This document shows, in pieces, positions 11,019 to 19,132 of a stretch of 64,000 bases of DNA (the stretch's first letter is position 1; each line of letters begins with the position of its first letter). The position numbers and the translations under genes are program-made. Below the pieces are notes generated by a model. It searched no databases, was not told where the DNA came from, and worked only from the letters and a program-made list of their open reading frames with translations. Source of the stretch: Geomonas silvestris (lineage in GTDB: Bacteria > Desulfobacterota > Desulfuromonadia > Geobacterales > Geobacteraceae); assembly GCF_014193515.1 (NCBI RefSeq), contig NZ_BLXX01000016.1, forward strand, positions 1 through 64,000, given 5' to 3'.

Positions 11019-12101
11019 ATGTCTTCAAGCTTCGGGACCCTTTTCAAAGTGACCACCTTCGGAGAGAGCCACTGCGCGGCGGTGGGGGCCATCGTGGACG
11101 GTTGCCCTGCCGGGCTTTTCCTCTGCGAAGCCGATATCCAGGTGCAGCTGGACCGGCGCCGGCCGGGGCAGAGTGCCCTCTCGACACCGCGCAGCGAGGC
11201 CGACCCGGTCTCAATCCTCTCGGGTGTGGAAAACGGCGTCACCCTGGGGACCTCGATCGGGCTCATGGTCCCAAACGCAGACCAGCACCCCGAGGATTAC
11301 CAGGAGATGGCCGAGGTGCCGCGCCCGTCGCATGCCGACTACACCTACCAGGTGAAATACGGGGTGCGGGCGCAAAGCGGCGGCGGCCGGGCCAGTGCCC
11401 GGGAGACCATCGGCCGGGTGGCGGCAGGGGCGATTGCCGAGAAATATCTGGCCCAAAAGCATGGCATCGAGATCGTTGCCTGGGTGGAGAGTGTCGGAGG
11501 ACTTTCGGCGGGGCGGGTGGACCTGGAGACCCTGACCCGGCAGGAGGTGGACTCAAGCCCGGTGCGCTGCCCGGACCGGGAGACGGCCCAGGCCATGATC
11601 GAGCTGATCGGCGAGGTGAAGGACAACAAGGACTCGATCGGCGGCGTGGTCGCCTGCGTCTGCCGCAACGTGCCGGCTGGGTTGGGTGAGCCGGTCTTCG
11701 ACAAGCTGGAAGCGCTTCTGGCCCACGCCATGCTCTCGCTGCCCGCCTCCAAGGGGTTCGAGATCGGCTCCGGTTTTACCGGCAGCCGGATGCTGGGGAG
11801 CGAGCACAACGACCCGTTCGTTGCCAAGGGGGGGCGGCTGGGGACCCTCACCAACCACAGCGGCGGGATCCAGGGTGGGATCTCCAACGGGGAGACCATC
11901 TACTTCCGGGTCGGCTTCAAGCCACCGGCCACCATCGGACTCAAGCAGCGCACCGCCGGCTTCGACGGCGTCCAGACCGATCTCGAGGCCAAGGGGCGCC
12001 ACGACCCGTGCATCGTGCCGCGGGCGGTGCCGGTGGTCGAGAGCATGGCCGCCCTGGTGCTGATGGATCTCCTGCTCAGGCAGGAATTCCGCAGGGGGTA
12101 A
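11019..12101 (+). CDS. aroC: Chorismate synthase, long (GESHC) type
   Basis: It converts EPSP to chorismate in the shikimate pathway and needs reduced FMN. The protein has 360 residues. Conserved blocks include [21 protein letters not shown] (begins near residue 9), [17 protein letters not shown], and [25 protein letters not shown] further on. The first signature reads GESHC rather than GESHG, the spelling I associate with eukaryote-like enzymes. The ATG at 11019 has AAGGAG (11008-11013) upstream. A terminator follows. Confidence 0.95.
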   Translation: MSSSFGTLFKVTTFGESHCAAVGAIVDGCPAGLFLCEADIQVQLDRRRPGQSALSTPRSEADPVSILSGVENGVTLGTSIGLMVPNADQHPEDYQEMAEVPRPSHADYTYQVKYGVRAQSGGGRASARETIGRVAAGAIAEKYLAQKHGIEIVAWVESVGGLSAGRVDLETLTRQEVDSSPVRCPDRETAQAMIELIGEVKDNKDSIGGVVACVCRNVPAGLGEPVFDKLEALLAHAMLSLPASKGFEIGSGFTGSRMLGSEHNDPFVAKGGRLGTLTNHSGGIQGGISNGETIYFRVGFKPPATIGLKQRTAGFDGVQTDLEAKGRHDPCIVPRAVPVVESMAALVLMDLLLRQEFRRG

Positions 12102-12104
12102 CAC

Positions 12105-12139
12105 AAAAAAACCTCTCCGTAGATTGGAGAGGTTTTTTT
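12105..12139. terminator. Bidirectional intrinsic terminator between aroC and the convergent gene
   Basis: A 14-bp perfect stem (12105-12118 with 12126-12139) has a 7-base loop and A7/T7 flanks. It serves aroC (+) and the minus-strand gene ending at 12162. Confidence 0.95.
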
Positions 12140-12161
12140 CGCGCCGAGATCCACCGCGCGC

Positions 12162-12620
12162 TCATCTCTTGCCGGGGGCCGGTGCAGTGCAGACCTTCTC
12201 CAGCACCAGGGACATGCGCTCTCCGGCGGGGACCTCTTCCCAGTTGGTCACCCCGGAGAGGTCGCTGCGGTTCAGTACCGCTCCCTGCTCGTCTAAGTGG
12301 GTCGCCTCAACAAGCCGGGTGCGCCCCTCGGTGCAGTCCACCTGGTGCTGATAGTGCGACTCGAAGAGCCCCTGGTACTTCTTCTGGTTCCCCAGGATCT
12401 TGAGCGCATCGGCCTTCCCCTCGTCGCTGTAGACCACCCGGGTCCGCACCTGCGCCATCCCCTCGTGCGGCCTCGGTCCGCTCTGGTCATAGTAAAAGCG
12501 CGAGTCCTGGTTCTCGTCGAGAAGCACCCAGTCAGGCGCCGCGCCCCAGGCAAAGCCCGCTGCCAGGATTGCTGCCGCTGCCACTACGCCATTTAACAGC
12601 TTTCTTACCGCGTTCCCCAT
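12162..12620 (-). CDS. Exported surface-adhesin E-like protein
   Basis: This 152-residue protein has a signal sequence (LLNGVVAAAAILAAGFAWGA). The mature domain begins WVLLDENQDSRFYYD and contains VRTRVVYSDEGKADALKILGNQK plus two cysteines (VDCTEG and EKVCTA). The pattern, a short secreted protein reporting a response to a 'WxxL..N.....YYD' start, resembles the surface-adhesin protein E family of uncertain role. The start at 12620 has GAGGAGGG upstream; an in-frame ATG at 12641 is less supported. It is transcribed behind the 13109-12660 gene and 39 bp after it, so the two are probably one operon. Confidence 0.6.
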   Translation of the reverse strand: MGNAVRKLLNGVVAAAAILAAGFAWGAAPDWVLLDENQDSRFYYDQSGPRPHEGMAQVRTRVVYSDEGKADALKILGNQKKYQGLFESHYQHQVDCTEGRTRLVEATHLDEQGAVLNRSDLSGVTNWEEVPAGERMSLVLEKVCTAPAPGKR

Positions 12621-12659
12621 GACTCCCTCCTCTAGGCGCACCGGCCCCGGCGTGTTGGT

Positions 12660-13109
12660 TCAGGCCCGCGACTCGATCTCTTCGGCCTGCAACTTCAGGC
12701 GCTGCATCTCGGTTTCCAGGTCGGCCACGATCTCGGCCTCGCCGTAGAGCACCCCCTTGATGATGCGCGCTTTCGGGCTCACGTCGACGTCGTACTCGAG
12801 GTTCTGGGGGGCGACGGGGCTCTGCCGGGCGGTGCGCACCACCTTGGTCACGATGGTTCCGGTGAACTGGGGATGCTCCAGCAACTCGTGGTGGATCTGG
12901 CTCTCGTAGGGGTGCACGGTGATCTTCTCACGCACCCGCTCGCCGTGCAGCATGAGCTCCCTGATGCAGACGTTGCCGGCCTTCTCGACAATCCTCGACT
13001 CGGTGACCCCCGGGATGAAGCGCTCCGGGTTTTGCAGCCGATCCAAAAGCAGGTTCCACAGCGTGTCGTGCTCGGCATGAACCAGCGTGGTCAGCGTCTT
13101 GATGAACAT
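12660..13109 (-). CDS. SRPBCC-fold protein (DUF1857/AtaL-like)
   Basis: This 149-residue cytosolic protein has no signal or TM segment. The order (strand, helix WNLLLDRLQNPERFIPGV, beta strands with IRELMLHGERVREKITVHPYE, C-terminal helix EIVADLETEMQRLKLQAEEIES) fits a START/SRPBCC hydrophobic-ligand fold, and the early segment resembles the DUF1857/AtaL group. The ligand is unknown. AGGAGGG precedes the ATG. It is first in a two-gene operon from a strong promoter at 13197-13224. Confidence 0.6.
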   Translation of the reverse strand: MFIKTLTTLVHAEHDTLWNLLLDRLQNPERFIPGVTESRIVEKAGNVCIRELMLHGERVREKITVHPYESQIHHELLEHPQFTGTIVTKVVRTARQSPVAPQNLEYDVDVSPKARIIKGVLYGEAEIVADLETEMQRLKLQAEEIESRA

Positions 13110-13196
13110 GGTCGCCCTCCTTGTGCTCTTCCATAAAGGTAACTGCCTCGCCGGCAGCTTGTCAGTGTGATTGCTTTGAGCGATGACAGAAACCTA

Positions 13197-13224
13197 ATTA
13201 TATTGTTCTATTGTTACGGGTCAA
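13197..13224 (-). promoter_or_regulatory. Strong sigma-70-type promoter for the minus-strand SRPBCC/adhesin pair
   Basis: On the minus strand, TTGACC (13219-13224) and a perfect TATAAT (13197-13202) are separated by 16 bp. The box lies in an AT-rich patch unlike the surrounding GC-rich DNA. The gap 13110-13401 holds this promoter and a divergent one, and no gene. Confidence 0.8.
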
Positions 13225-13314
13225 GTGCAGCGGTGAAACAGTGGCGGTCCCGCTGTGAGTTCAGAAGGGAGCCGGCGGCACGGTGAACGCCCGCCGCATC
13301 AGTGTTAGAAAAAT

Positions 13315-13342
13315 TTGACACACCCGGGGGCGCAGCTACAAT
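13315..13342 (+). promoter_or_regulatory. Strong sigma-70-type promoter for the 13402-14821 gene pair
   Basis: TTGACA (13315-13320) and TACAAT (13337-13342) are separated by 16 bp, about 60 bp before the ATG at 13402. It faces away from the promoter at 13197-13224. Confidence 0.78.
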
Positions 13343-13401
13343 GTGGAGCGGCAGACGCTGCCGGTAGCTTGGCAGCAGGCTCTCAGCCAAAGGAGGCGGC
13401 C

Positions 13402-13911
13402 ATGTCAGTTGCAGAGAAGGGTTCCCTAGTAACGAGACATCCCCTTCTGGTGGGGGCTGCGGCGGGGCTTATCGCCGGGATGGTCACCGGGAGGGCCGAC
13501 CGGTTGCTTGGCCTTTTGGTGAGCGACGCCCAGAAGCGGCGGGAGCGCACGGTCCGCAAAGGGTCGCCGCATGAGATCGCCGGGCCCTACTTCGCGGAGA
13601 AGCTATTGGGCCGCAGCCTCGGCAGGCGCGGCGAGAAGCGGGCCAAGCTCGCCTTCAGCGTCGCCTATGGCCTGGGGTGGGGCTTGCTGCACGGCCGTCT
13701 CAGGCGCCGTTTCCCCCGGCTCACTCGCCTGGCAGGGCTTCCCTTCGCCGTCCCCTTCTTCTTCGCCTGCGACGGCTGCATCGCGCCGCTTTTCGGGATC
13801 TCGCCGCGGCTCACCCGGATCCCGTGGCAACCAAGCCTCAAGGAATTGGGGAACCACATCACCTGGACCGCAGTCTCCGAGATGGTGCACCGGCTGGCGG
13901 AGAAACGCTGA
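13402..13911 (+). CDS. YagU-like (DUF1440) membrane protein
   Basis: This 169-residue protein has three or four hydrophobic segments: LLVGAAAGLIAGMVTG near 14-29, the FSVAYGLGWGLLHG stretch near 85, LPFAVPFFFACDGCIAPLFG near 115, and a C-terminal amphipathic helix. The C-terminal pattern (Pro-Trp, then GNHITWTAVSEMVHRL) resembles E. coli YagU, an inner-membrane protein linked to acid resistance. AAAGGAGG precedes the ATG at 13402. A sterol desaturase-type gene follows after 40 bp, probably in the same operon. Confidence 0.55.
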   Translation: MSVAEKGSLVTRHPLLVGAAAGLIAGMVTGRADRLLGLLVSDAQKRRERTVRKGSPHEIAGPYFAEKLLGRSLGRRGEKRAKLAFSVAYGLGWGLLHGRLRRRFPRLTRLAGLPFAVPFFFACDGCIAPLFGISPRLTRIPWQPSLKELGNHITWTAVSEMVHRLAEKR

Positions 13912-13951
13912 CGGGGGAAGGCCTCCGGCCTCGGTGCCAAAGGAGTCGGCA

Positions 13952-14821
13952 ATGGGCTCACGATCACGGACACTCTCTGGGGAACTCCCGTCCTGGCTCA
14001 GCAAGCTACTCATCGTGGGGACGATAACGGCGGTAGCGCTTGCCGAGCTCAGGCGTCCGCTGCGGGTGCCGCGGCAGAGCAAGCTGAACCGGGACCGCAG
14101 GAACCTTGTCGTGGCACTATTGGCGGCGGGGACCGTAGCACTCGCCGAGCGGCCGGTGGTGGGCCCCCTTGCCCGGAGGGTGCAGCGGCACAACCTCGGG
14201 CTCTTGAAGCTGGTCCGGCTCCCGGTAACGCTCGAGGTGCTCCTCGCGGTGCTGCTGCTTGACTACACCCTCTACATCTGGCACTACCTTACCCACAAGG
14301 TCCCATTCCTGTGGCGTTTCCACCTGGCCCATCACGTCGATCTGGACCTGGACGCCTCCACCGCGCTCCGCTTTCATCCCGGAGAGCTGCTCCTGTCGGT
14401 CCCCTGGCGCGCGGCCCAGGTGCGCCTGCTCGGGATCGCCCCGTTCTCGCTCGCCCTGTGGCAGACGCTCACCCTCCTGGAGATCCTGTTTCACCACTCG
14501 AACCTCCGGCTCCCTCTCGGCCTGGAGCGCCGGCTGTGCCGTATCATCGTGACCCCGCGCATGCACGGCATCCACCACTCGATCGTGCGCCGCGAAACCG
14601 AATCGAACTGGTCCACCATCCTCTCCTGGCCCGACTACCTGCACGGCACCCTGCGCCTCAACGTACCGCAGCAGGCGGTAACCATCGGCGTGGCGTCGTA
14701 CCAGAACGCGGCCGAACTCACCTTGGGCAAGATCCTTCTGCTTCCTTTCCAAAAGATGCGCAGCACACGGGCGCCCCTGCGCGGCCCGCTCGCCATTCCC
14801 CGCAACACGCTTGCCGGCTAA
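13952..14821 (+). CDS. Fatty acid hydroxylase/sterol desaturase-family membrane protein
   Basis: This 289-residue integral membrane protein carries the diiron histidine clusters of the superfamily: HxxxH (WHYLTHK), HxxHH (HLAHHVDLD) and HxxHH (HGIHHS), in the usual order. These enzymes use O2 to hydroxylate or desaturate lipid substrates; the substrate here is unknown. AAAGGAG precedes the ATG. Its TAA stop (14819-14821) overlaps the TAG stop of the convergent 4Fe-4S gene (14818-14820), so there is no room for a terminator between them. Confidence 0.82.
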   Translation: MGSRSRTLSGELPSWLSKLLIVGTITAVALAELRRPLRVPRQSKLNRDRRNLVVALLAAGTVALAERPVVGPLARRVQRHNLGLLKLVRLPVTLEVLLAVLLLDYTLYIWHYLTHKVPFLWRFHLAHHVDLDLDASTALRFHPGELLLSVPWRAAQVRLLGIAPFSLALWQTLTLLEILFHHSNLRLPLGLERRLCRIIVTPRMHGIHHSIVRRETESNWSTILSWPDYLHGTLRLNVPQQAVTIGVASYQNAAELTLGKILLLPFQKMRSTRAPLRGPLAIPRNTLAG

Positions 14822-16152
14822 TCCCGCAGCCTCGCCGCCCGCTCCACCATCGTGAGTTCCCGCTCGACCCGGGTCGCCTGCCTGCGGACCAGCGCGTCGA
14901 CGTAGCGCGAACCGAGCTGGCTGTTGGCCAGGGTGCGCTGGAGCGCGGGGAGCCTGAGAATGACCCCGAGGATGGCCGCGAGGGCCCGGTGGCTGGTGAG
15001 CGCCTGGTTGTCCCAGACCAGGTTCTGCAGCTTCCCCTCCTCGACGGCCATCTGTACCACCCGGTGTGCGCCGTCCACCGGGGTGACGAGCCGCTCGGGG
15101 CGCGGTACCAGGATAAGCGCCGTCTCGCTGCAGGCTCGCACGCAGACCCCGCACCCCAGGCAACGCGCCGGCGCCAGCACCGCGCGGCGCTGCCAGCGGT
15201 GCAGCGGGTCGTGGGCGGAGACAAGCCCGATGGCATCGACCGGGCAGGCGTTCACGCATTTGCCGCAGCCGCTGCACCGGTCGCGCTTGATGCGGACCAG
15301 GTAGTTGCTGGTGAGCACCGGGTGCAGGTTGCAGAACTTGCGGGCCGCGGCGAGCTGGTCGCAGCAGCAGCTGCAGCAGTTGCACAAAAAGCTGATGCCG
15401 CTTTGCGCGTTCTCGGCAAACTGCACCAGCCCCTGCTCGCGCGACCTCTGCAGGATATCCAGGCATTCCGCCGCGTCGATCTGCCGGGCGCTGCCGTGCC
15501 GGACCAAGGATTCGGCAACACTATCGAAGACGAGGCAGGTTTCCAGGTCGGCACTGCAGCCGCGTCCTAGGTTGATCTGCGTATGGCGGCAGGCGCAGGT
15601 CCCGACGGCGATGGCGCGCGCGGCGCGGATGGCTGCACTGGCGCGCTCGTAGTCGAGGACCCGGCTCACCTGCTGCGGCTGGATGCTTTCCTCGTCCACC
15701 AGGATGCGCCCCAGGCGGGTGGTCCCCTCCCCGAGCAGTGAGCTCACGAAGTCGTCCTCCACGTTCAGGTACTGCTTGAGCAACTCGCTCAGCGCCTCCT
15801 GCGGGGCGTCCCCTTTGACCCGCATCAGCGCGTACTTGAGAAAGCCGGAGATTGGCGGCGGGAGCAGGTAGAGCTTTTCCCCGTTTTCCTGCTCCAGGTC
15901 CAGCATCAGGGCGCGGTCCGCCAGCCCTTCCAGGATGCGCGCCGCCTCCACCTCGCGCAGCTGCCACAAGAGCGCCGCCCGGGCCGAGGAAAACGGGCCG
16001 AAAGGGACCTGGCTCACCAGGCGCGCCTCCTTCTCGCTGAAGAGCAGCGCGAGTATCTTCATGAACAACTCGGAGTGTGGAGCGCCCTGCGGATATTTGT
16101 GCAGACGGTCGATCAGTAACTGGTAGCCGTGGTGCGCAGAGAGGTACGACAT
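14818..16152 (-). CDS. 4Fe-4S ferredoxin-type protein with additional Cys clusters
   Basis: This 444-residue protein starts with a winged-helix-like segment (ALLWQLREVEAARILEGLADRA). It then has CACRHTQ and a CxxxxxxxC pair, a very Cys-rich FLCNCCSCCC motif, and two 4Fe-4S sites (CSGCGKCVNACP and CLGCGVCVRACS). It resembles '4Fe-4S dicluster domain' proteins of anaerobes that combine a regulatory-looking N terminus with ferredoxin clusters; the electron partner is unknown. The ATG at 16152 has a GGAGATC site; an in-frame ATG at 16197 is possible. It stands alone, divergent from the phosphoesterase gene. Confidence 0.8.
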   Translation of the reverse strand: MSYLSAHHGYQLLIDRLHKYPQGAPHSELFMKILALLFSEKEARLVSQVPFGPFSSARAALLWQLREVEAARILEGLADRALMLDLEQENGEKLYLLPPPISGFLKYALMRVKGDAPQEALSELLKQYLNVEDDFVSSLLGEGTTRLGRILVDEESIQPQQVSRVLDYERASAAIRAARAIAVGTCACRHTQINLGRGCSADLETCLVFDSVAESLVRHGSARQIDAAECLDILQRSREQGLVQFAENAQSGISFLCNCCSCCCDQLAAARKFCNLHPVLTSNYLVRIKRDRCSGCGKCVNACPVDAIGLVSAHDPLHRWQRRAVLAPARCLGCGVCVRACSETALILVPRPERLVTPVDGAHRVVQMAVEEGKLQNLVWDNQALTSHRALAAILGVILRLPALQRTLANSQLGSRYVDALVRRQATRVERELTMVERAARLRD

Positions 16153-16387
16153 AGATGATCTCCAACGCTGTGACAGGTTGACAAACGGCAGTTTCAAGGG
16201 GAAACATAGGGAAGGCCGGTCTCTAGGAGCTAAATAGCGGAAGTCTTGGCTGGCTCTCCCGCTGACATGCCAGATGCACTTCCGCCTGTTTTGACTCTTG
16301 GTGAAAAATTTTTAACAGTATAGCGGCCTTTGTCGGGGCCGCAACAGCGGATGAAACAGAGTAACGAACATTTCGGTTGGAGGAGCT

Positions 16388-17515
16388 ATGTTTTTGTTTC
16401 TGCTTTGCTATCTTGCCATTTACGGCGGAGCTCATGCCTGGTTGCTGCTGCGGGTGGTGCGCTGCTTCGGGCTGTCGCAGCCGGTTCCCGCGGCCCTCGC
16501 CGCACTGGGTGTCTTCATGGTGTCGGCCCCCATACTGGTGCGCCTTCTGGAGCGCCAGCACCTGGAAGTGCCGGCGAAGGTGGTCGGGTATCTCGGATAT
16601 CTGTGGATGGGCTTTTTCTTCCTCTTTTTGAGTGCCAGCATCGGACTCGACGTGCTGCGCCTGCTGCTTGCCGGGATGGGATGGTTGACCGGGCGCGACC
16701 TCGCCCCCTCCGAACCGCAGCTTCTCGGGGTAGCCATGGTGCTCGCGCTGGCCAGCTCGCTGTACGGCTACTTCGAGGCGCGCCGGATCAGGGTAGAGCG
16801 GGTTACGCTGGTGAGCGTCAAGCTGCCGGCGGGCGTGCGGCTGCGCATCGCCCAGGTCTCCGACGTGCACCTGGGGCTGATGGTCGGCAAGGAGCGCCTC
16901 GCGCAGATCCTGGCCCTGGTGCGGGCCGAGAAACCCGACCTGCTGGTTTCGACCGGTGACCTGGTGGACGGCCAGCGTGACGGTTTGCAGGACCGGGACC
17001 GGGAGCTCACTGCTCTGCGGCCCGGTTTGGGCAAGTTCGCGGTGCTGGGGAACCACGAGGTGATCGCCGGCCTGGCTCCTTCGGTCGCCTTTACCGAACA
17101 GGCCGGTTTCCGACTGCTGCGGGGCGAGTGGCTGCCGGTCGGCGACCACCTGGTCGTGGCAGGCGTGGACGATCCGGCACTCCCGGGAGGGGCGGACAAG
17201 GGTGCCGAGGAGCGCCTGCTAGGTGCGATCCCGACCGGGCGTTTCGTCTTGTTGCTCAAGCACCGCCCCAAGGTAGCAACCGCCTCGCGGGGGCGCTTCG
17301 ATCTGCAGCTTTCGGGGCACGTGCACAAGGGGCAGATCTTCCCCTTCAACCTGATCACCCATTTCGTCTACCCGGCACCTCTGGGGCTCTCCGAGGCCGG
17401 ATCCGGGTCGCACCTCTATGTGAGCCGGGGTACCGGAACCTGGGGGCCGCCGATTCGGGTCTTTGCTCCGCCGGAGATCACCGTCTTCGACATCGTGCCG
17501 TCTCAGAAGACCTAG
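16388..17515 (+). CDS. Membrane-anchored calcineurin-like metallophosphoesterase
   Basis: This 375-residue protein has about four TM helices in residues 1-128. A cytosolic metallophosphoesterase domain follows, with motifs Asp159/His161 (SDVHLG), GDLVDGQ (Asp191), GNHEV (Asn222, His223) and LSGHVHKGQ. It is similar in layout to the YkuE/YaeI group. Members of that broad group can hydrolyse nucleotide-lipid pyrophosphates (for example LpxG of Chlamydia), but the substrate here is not shown by sequence. A GGAGGAG site precedes the ATG. It is divergent from the 4Fe-4S gene and 312 bp upstream of bioF. Confidence 0.85.
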   Translation: MFLFLLCYLAIYGGAHAWLLLRVVRCFGLSQPVPAALAALGVFMVSAPILVRLLERQHLEVPAKVVGYLGYLWMGFFFLFLSASIGLDVLRLLLAGMGWLTGRDLAPSEPQLLGVAMVLALASSLYGYFEARRIRVERVTLVSVKLPAGVRLRIAQVSDVHLGLMVGKERLAQILALVRAEKPDLLVSTGDLVDGQRDGLQDRDRELTALRPGLGKFAVLGNHEVIAGLAPSVAFTEQAGFRLLRGEWLPVGDHLVVAGVDDPALPGGADKGAEERLLGAIPTGRFVLLLKHRPKVATASRGRFDLQLSGHVHKGQIFPFNLITHFVYPAPLGLSEAGSGSHLYVSRGTGTWGPPIRVFAPPEITVFDIVPSQKT

Positions 17516-17722
17516 TCCGCGCTCTGCGTCCTGCCGCGGCGCTCTCTCTCCCTGGCCCTGCGGCCCGTCCCGGGGTGCCGGCCATAGAGTCCCACCCAGA
17601 AACGTCTTCGACACGTCTCACCTGCTCAGCGCGTTCCCCATCCCACAACACAGGGTGGCGCGATCGACGCCCCGCGCCTTTCGGTATCGAGCGCACCTTT
17701 GGTCGCGACCGGCACGCCGCTG

Positions 17723-17754
17723 TTGTTAACCGAACAGTTCTCCTTGGTTGACGA
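17723..17754 (+). promoter_or_regulatory. BirA (biotin repressor) operator upstream of bioF
   Basis: TTGTTAACC (17723-17731), 14 bp, then GGTTGACGA (17746-17754). This matches the BirA consensus TTGTAAACC-N14/15-GGTTTACAA with one mismatch in the left half and two in the right. The right half overlaps the -35 box of the promoter at 17748-17776, so bound BirA-biotinyl-AMP would block RNA polymerase. The rest of the 17516-17722 gap shows no gene or clear structure. Confidence 0.8.
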
Positions 17755-17776
17755 GTGGCGGCGCCTGTGCTAAGAA
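17748..17776 (+). promoter_or_regulatory. Promoter of the bioF-bioH-bioC operon (extended -10)
   Basis: TTGACG (17748-17753), a 17-bp spacer, then TAAGAA (17771-17776) preceded by TGC, giving an extended -10. The weak hexamer is compensated by the TGn element. It overlaps the BirA operator. Confidence 0.65.
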
Positions 17777-17827
17777 GGTGACTTCCGGATTTCCCCCTCC
17801 TTTCGCGGGGCAATCGGAGGAGGCAGC

Positions 17828-18997
17828 GTGCAGAGTTTCGCGGAAGAACTGGAACAGCTCCGTGCTCAAGGCCTGTACCGGAGCATGCGGGTGATACAGG
17901 GCGCCATGGGGAGCCGGGTGGAGCTCGACGGCCGGCCGGTGCTCCTTTTGTGCTCCAACAACTACCTGGGGCTGGCGGACCACCCGGAGCTGAAGAGGGC
18001 TGCAGTCCAGGGGGCCGAGCTGGGAACCGGCAGTGGGGCCTCGCGGCTGGTCTCCGGGACCATGGAGCTGCACCAGCGCCTGGAGGCGCGCCTCGCCCGC
18101 TTCAAGGGGACCGAGCGGGCGCTCCTTTTCAACTCCGGGTACGCCGCGAACACCGGCATCATCTCCGCCTTGGTCGGCCGGGGTGACGCCATCTTCTCGG
18201 ATCGACTCAACCACGCGAGCATCGTAGACGGTGCGCTGCTTTCCCGGGCGAACCTCCATCGCTACCCGCACCTTGACTTCGATGCGCTCGAGAAGCTGCT
18301 CCAGGAGAAGGGGGGCAAGGGGAGGCGCCTCATCGTCACCGACGGCGTGTTCAGCATGGACGGCGACATCGCCCCGCTGGACCGGTTGGTGGGGCTGGCA
18401 CGCCGCTACGATGCGCTCTTGATGGTGGACGACGCCCACGGCTGCGGTGTCCTGGGGGCTACCGGCCGCGGTTGCGCCGAACTCTTCGGCGTCCAGAAAG
18501 GGATCGATATCCAGATGGGAACGCTGGGAAAGGGCTTCGGCAGCTTCGGTGCCTACGCTGCGGCATCGGGCGAGATCTGCGAGTATCTGGTGAACACCTC
18601 GCGCAGTTTCATCTTTTCCACCTCGCTTCCGCCTGCGGTTCTGGCGGCGTCGCTGGCGGCGGTCGACCTGGTGGACTCGCCCGAAGGGGCCCGTCTGCGC
18701 GAAAGGCTGAGCAGCAACACCGCCCTCTTCAAGAAGCGACTCGCCGATGCCGGATTCGATACCATGGGGAGCGAGACGCAGATCGTCCCGGTTTTCGTGG
18801 GGCCTGCCGAGACGACCATGGAATTCAGCCGGGCCTTGCTGGAGCGCGGGATTTTCGTGCAGGGGATCCGGCCGCCCACCGTCCCCGCGGGGAGCTGCCG
18901 GCTGCGCTGCACCGTGATGGCGACGCATGAGGCTGCCGACCTGGTGGAGGCGGCGGATACCATAGCCTCGGTGGGGCGGCAGCTCGGGGTTATCTAG
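17828..18997 (+). CDS. bioF: 8-amino-7-oxononanoate synthase
   Basis: This PLP enzyme condenses pimeloyl-ACP (or CoA) with alanine to form KAPA in biotin synthesis. The 389 residues contain the fold-type I motifs: [20 protein letters not shown], the [10 protein letters not shown] cofactor-binding aspartate and the Schiff-base lysine Lys235 in [11 protein letters not shown]. The GTG start at 17828 is preceded by GGAGGAGG. It is first gene of the biotin-precursor operon behind the BirA operator. Confidence 0.95.
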   Translation: MQSFAEELEQLRAQGLYRSMRVIQGAMGSRVELDGRPVLLLCSNNYLGLADHPELKRAAVQGAELGTGSGASRLVSGTMELHQRLEARLARFKGTERALLFNSGYAANTGIISALVGRGDAIFSDRLNHASIVDGALLSRANLHRYPHLDFDALEKLLQEKGGKGRRLIVTDGVFSMDGDIAPLDRLVGLARRYDALLMVDDAHGCGVLGATGRGCAELFGVQKGIDIQMGTLGKGFGSFGAYAAASGEICEYLVNTSRSFIFSTSLPPAVLAASLAAVDLVDSPEGARLRERLSSNTALFKKRLADAGFDTMGSETQIVPVFVGPAETTMEFSRALLERGIFVQGIRPPTVPAGSCRLRCTVMATHEAADLVEAADTIASVGRQLGVI

Positions 18998-19044
18998 AGA
19001 TTGGCCGCAGCGCGGAAGCGGGAACTTCCGGTGCTGCTGCGGTT

Positions 19045-19124
19045 GGGACGCTGGAGCGTCCCTGTCCGCATTCTCACGCCGGAGCGTGGGAACGAAGGGC
19101 GTAGGAACGAGGGGCGGTACGAGG
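19045..19124. repeat. REP-like palindromes plus short heptamer array between bioF and bioH
   Basis: Two small palindromes appear: GGGACGC-TGGA-GCGTCCC (19045-19062), and CACGC-CGGA-GCGTG nearby (about 19077-19088). They are followed by 7-bp units of the type AGGGCGT/AGGAACG/AGGGGCG (19096-19116). The palindrome with a GGAGCGTGGGAACG edge resembles widespread bacterial REP sequences mobilised by RAYT transposases. It is non-coding. Confidence 0.6.
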
Positions 19125-19132
19125 AATAATAG

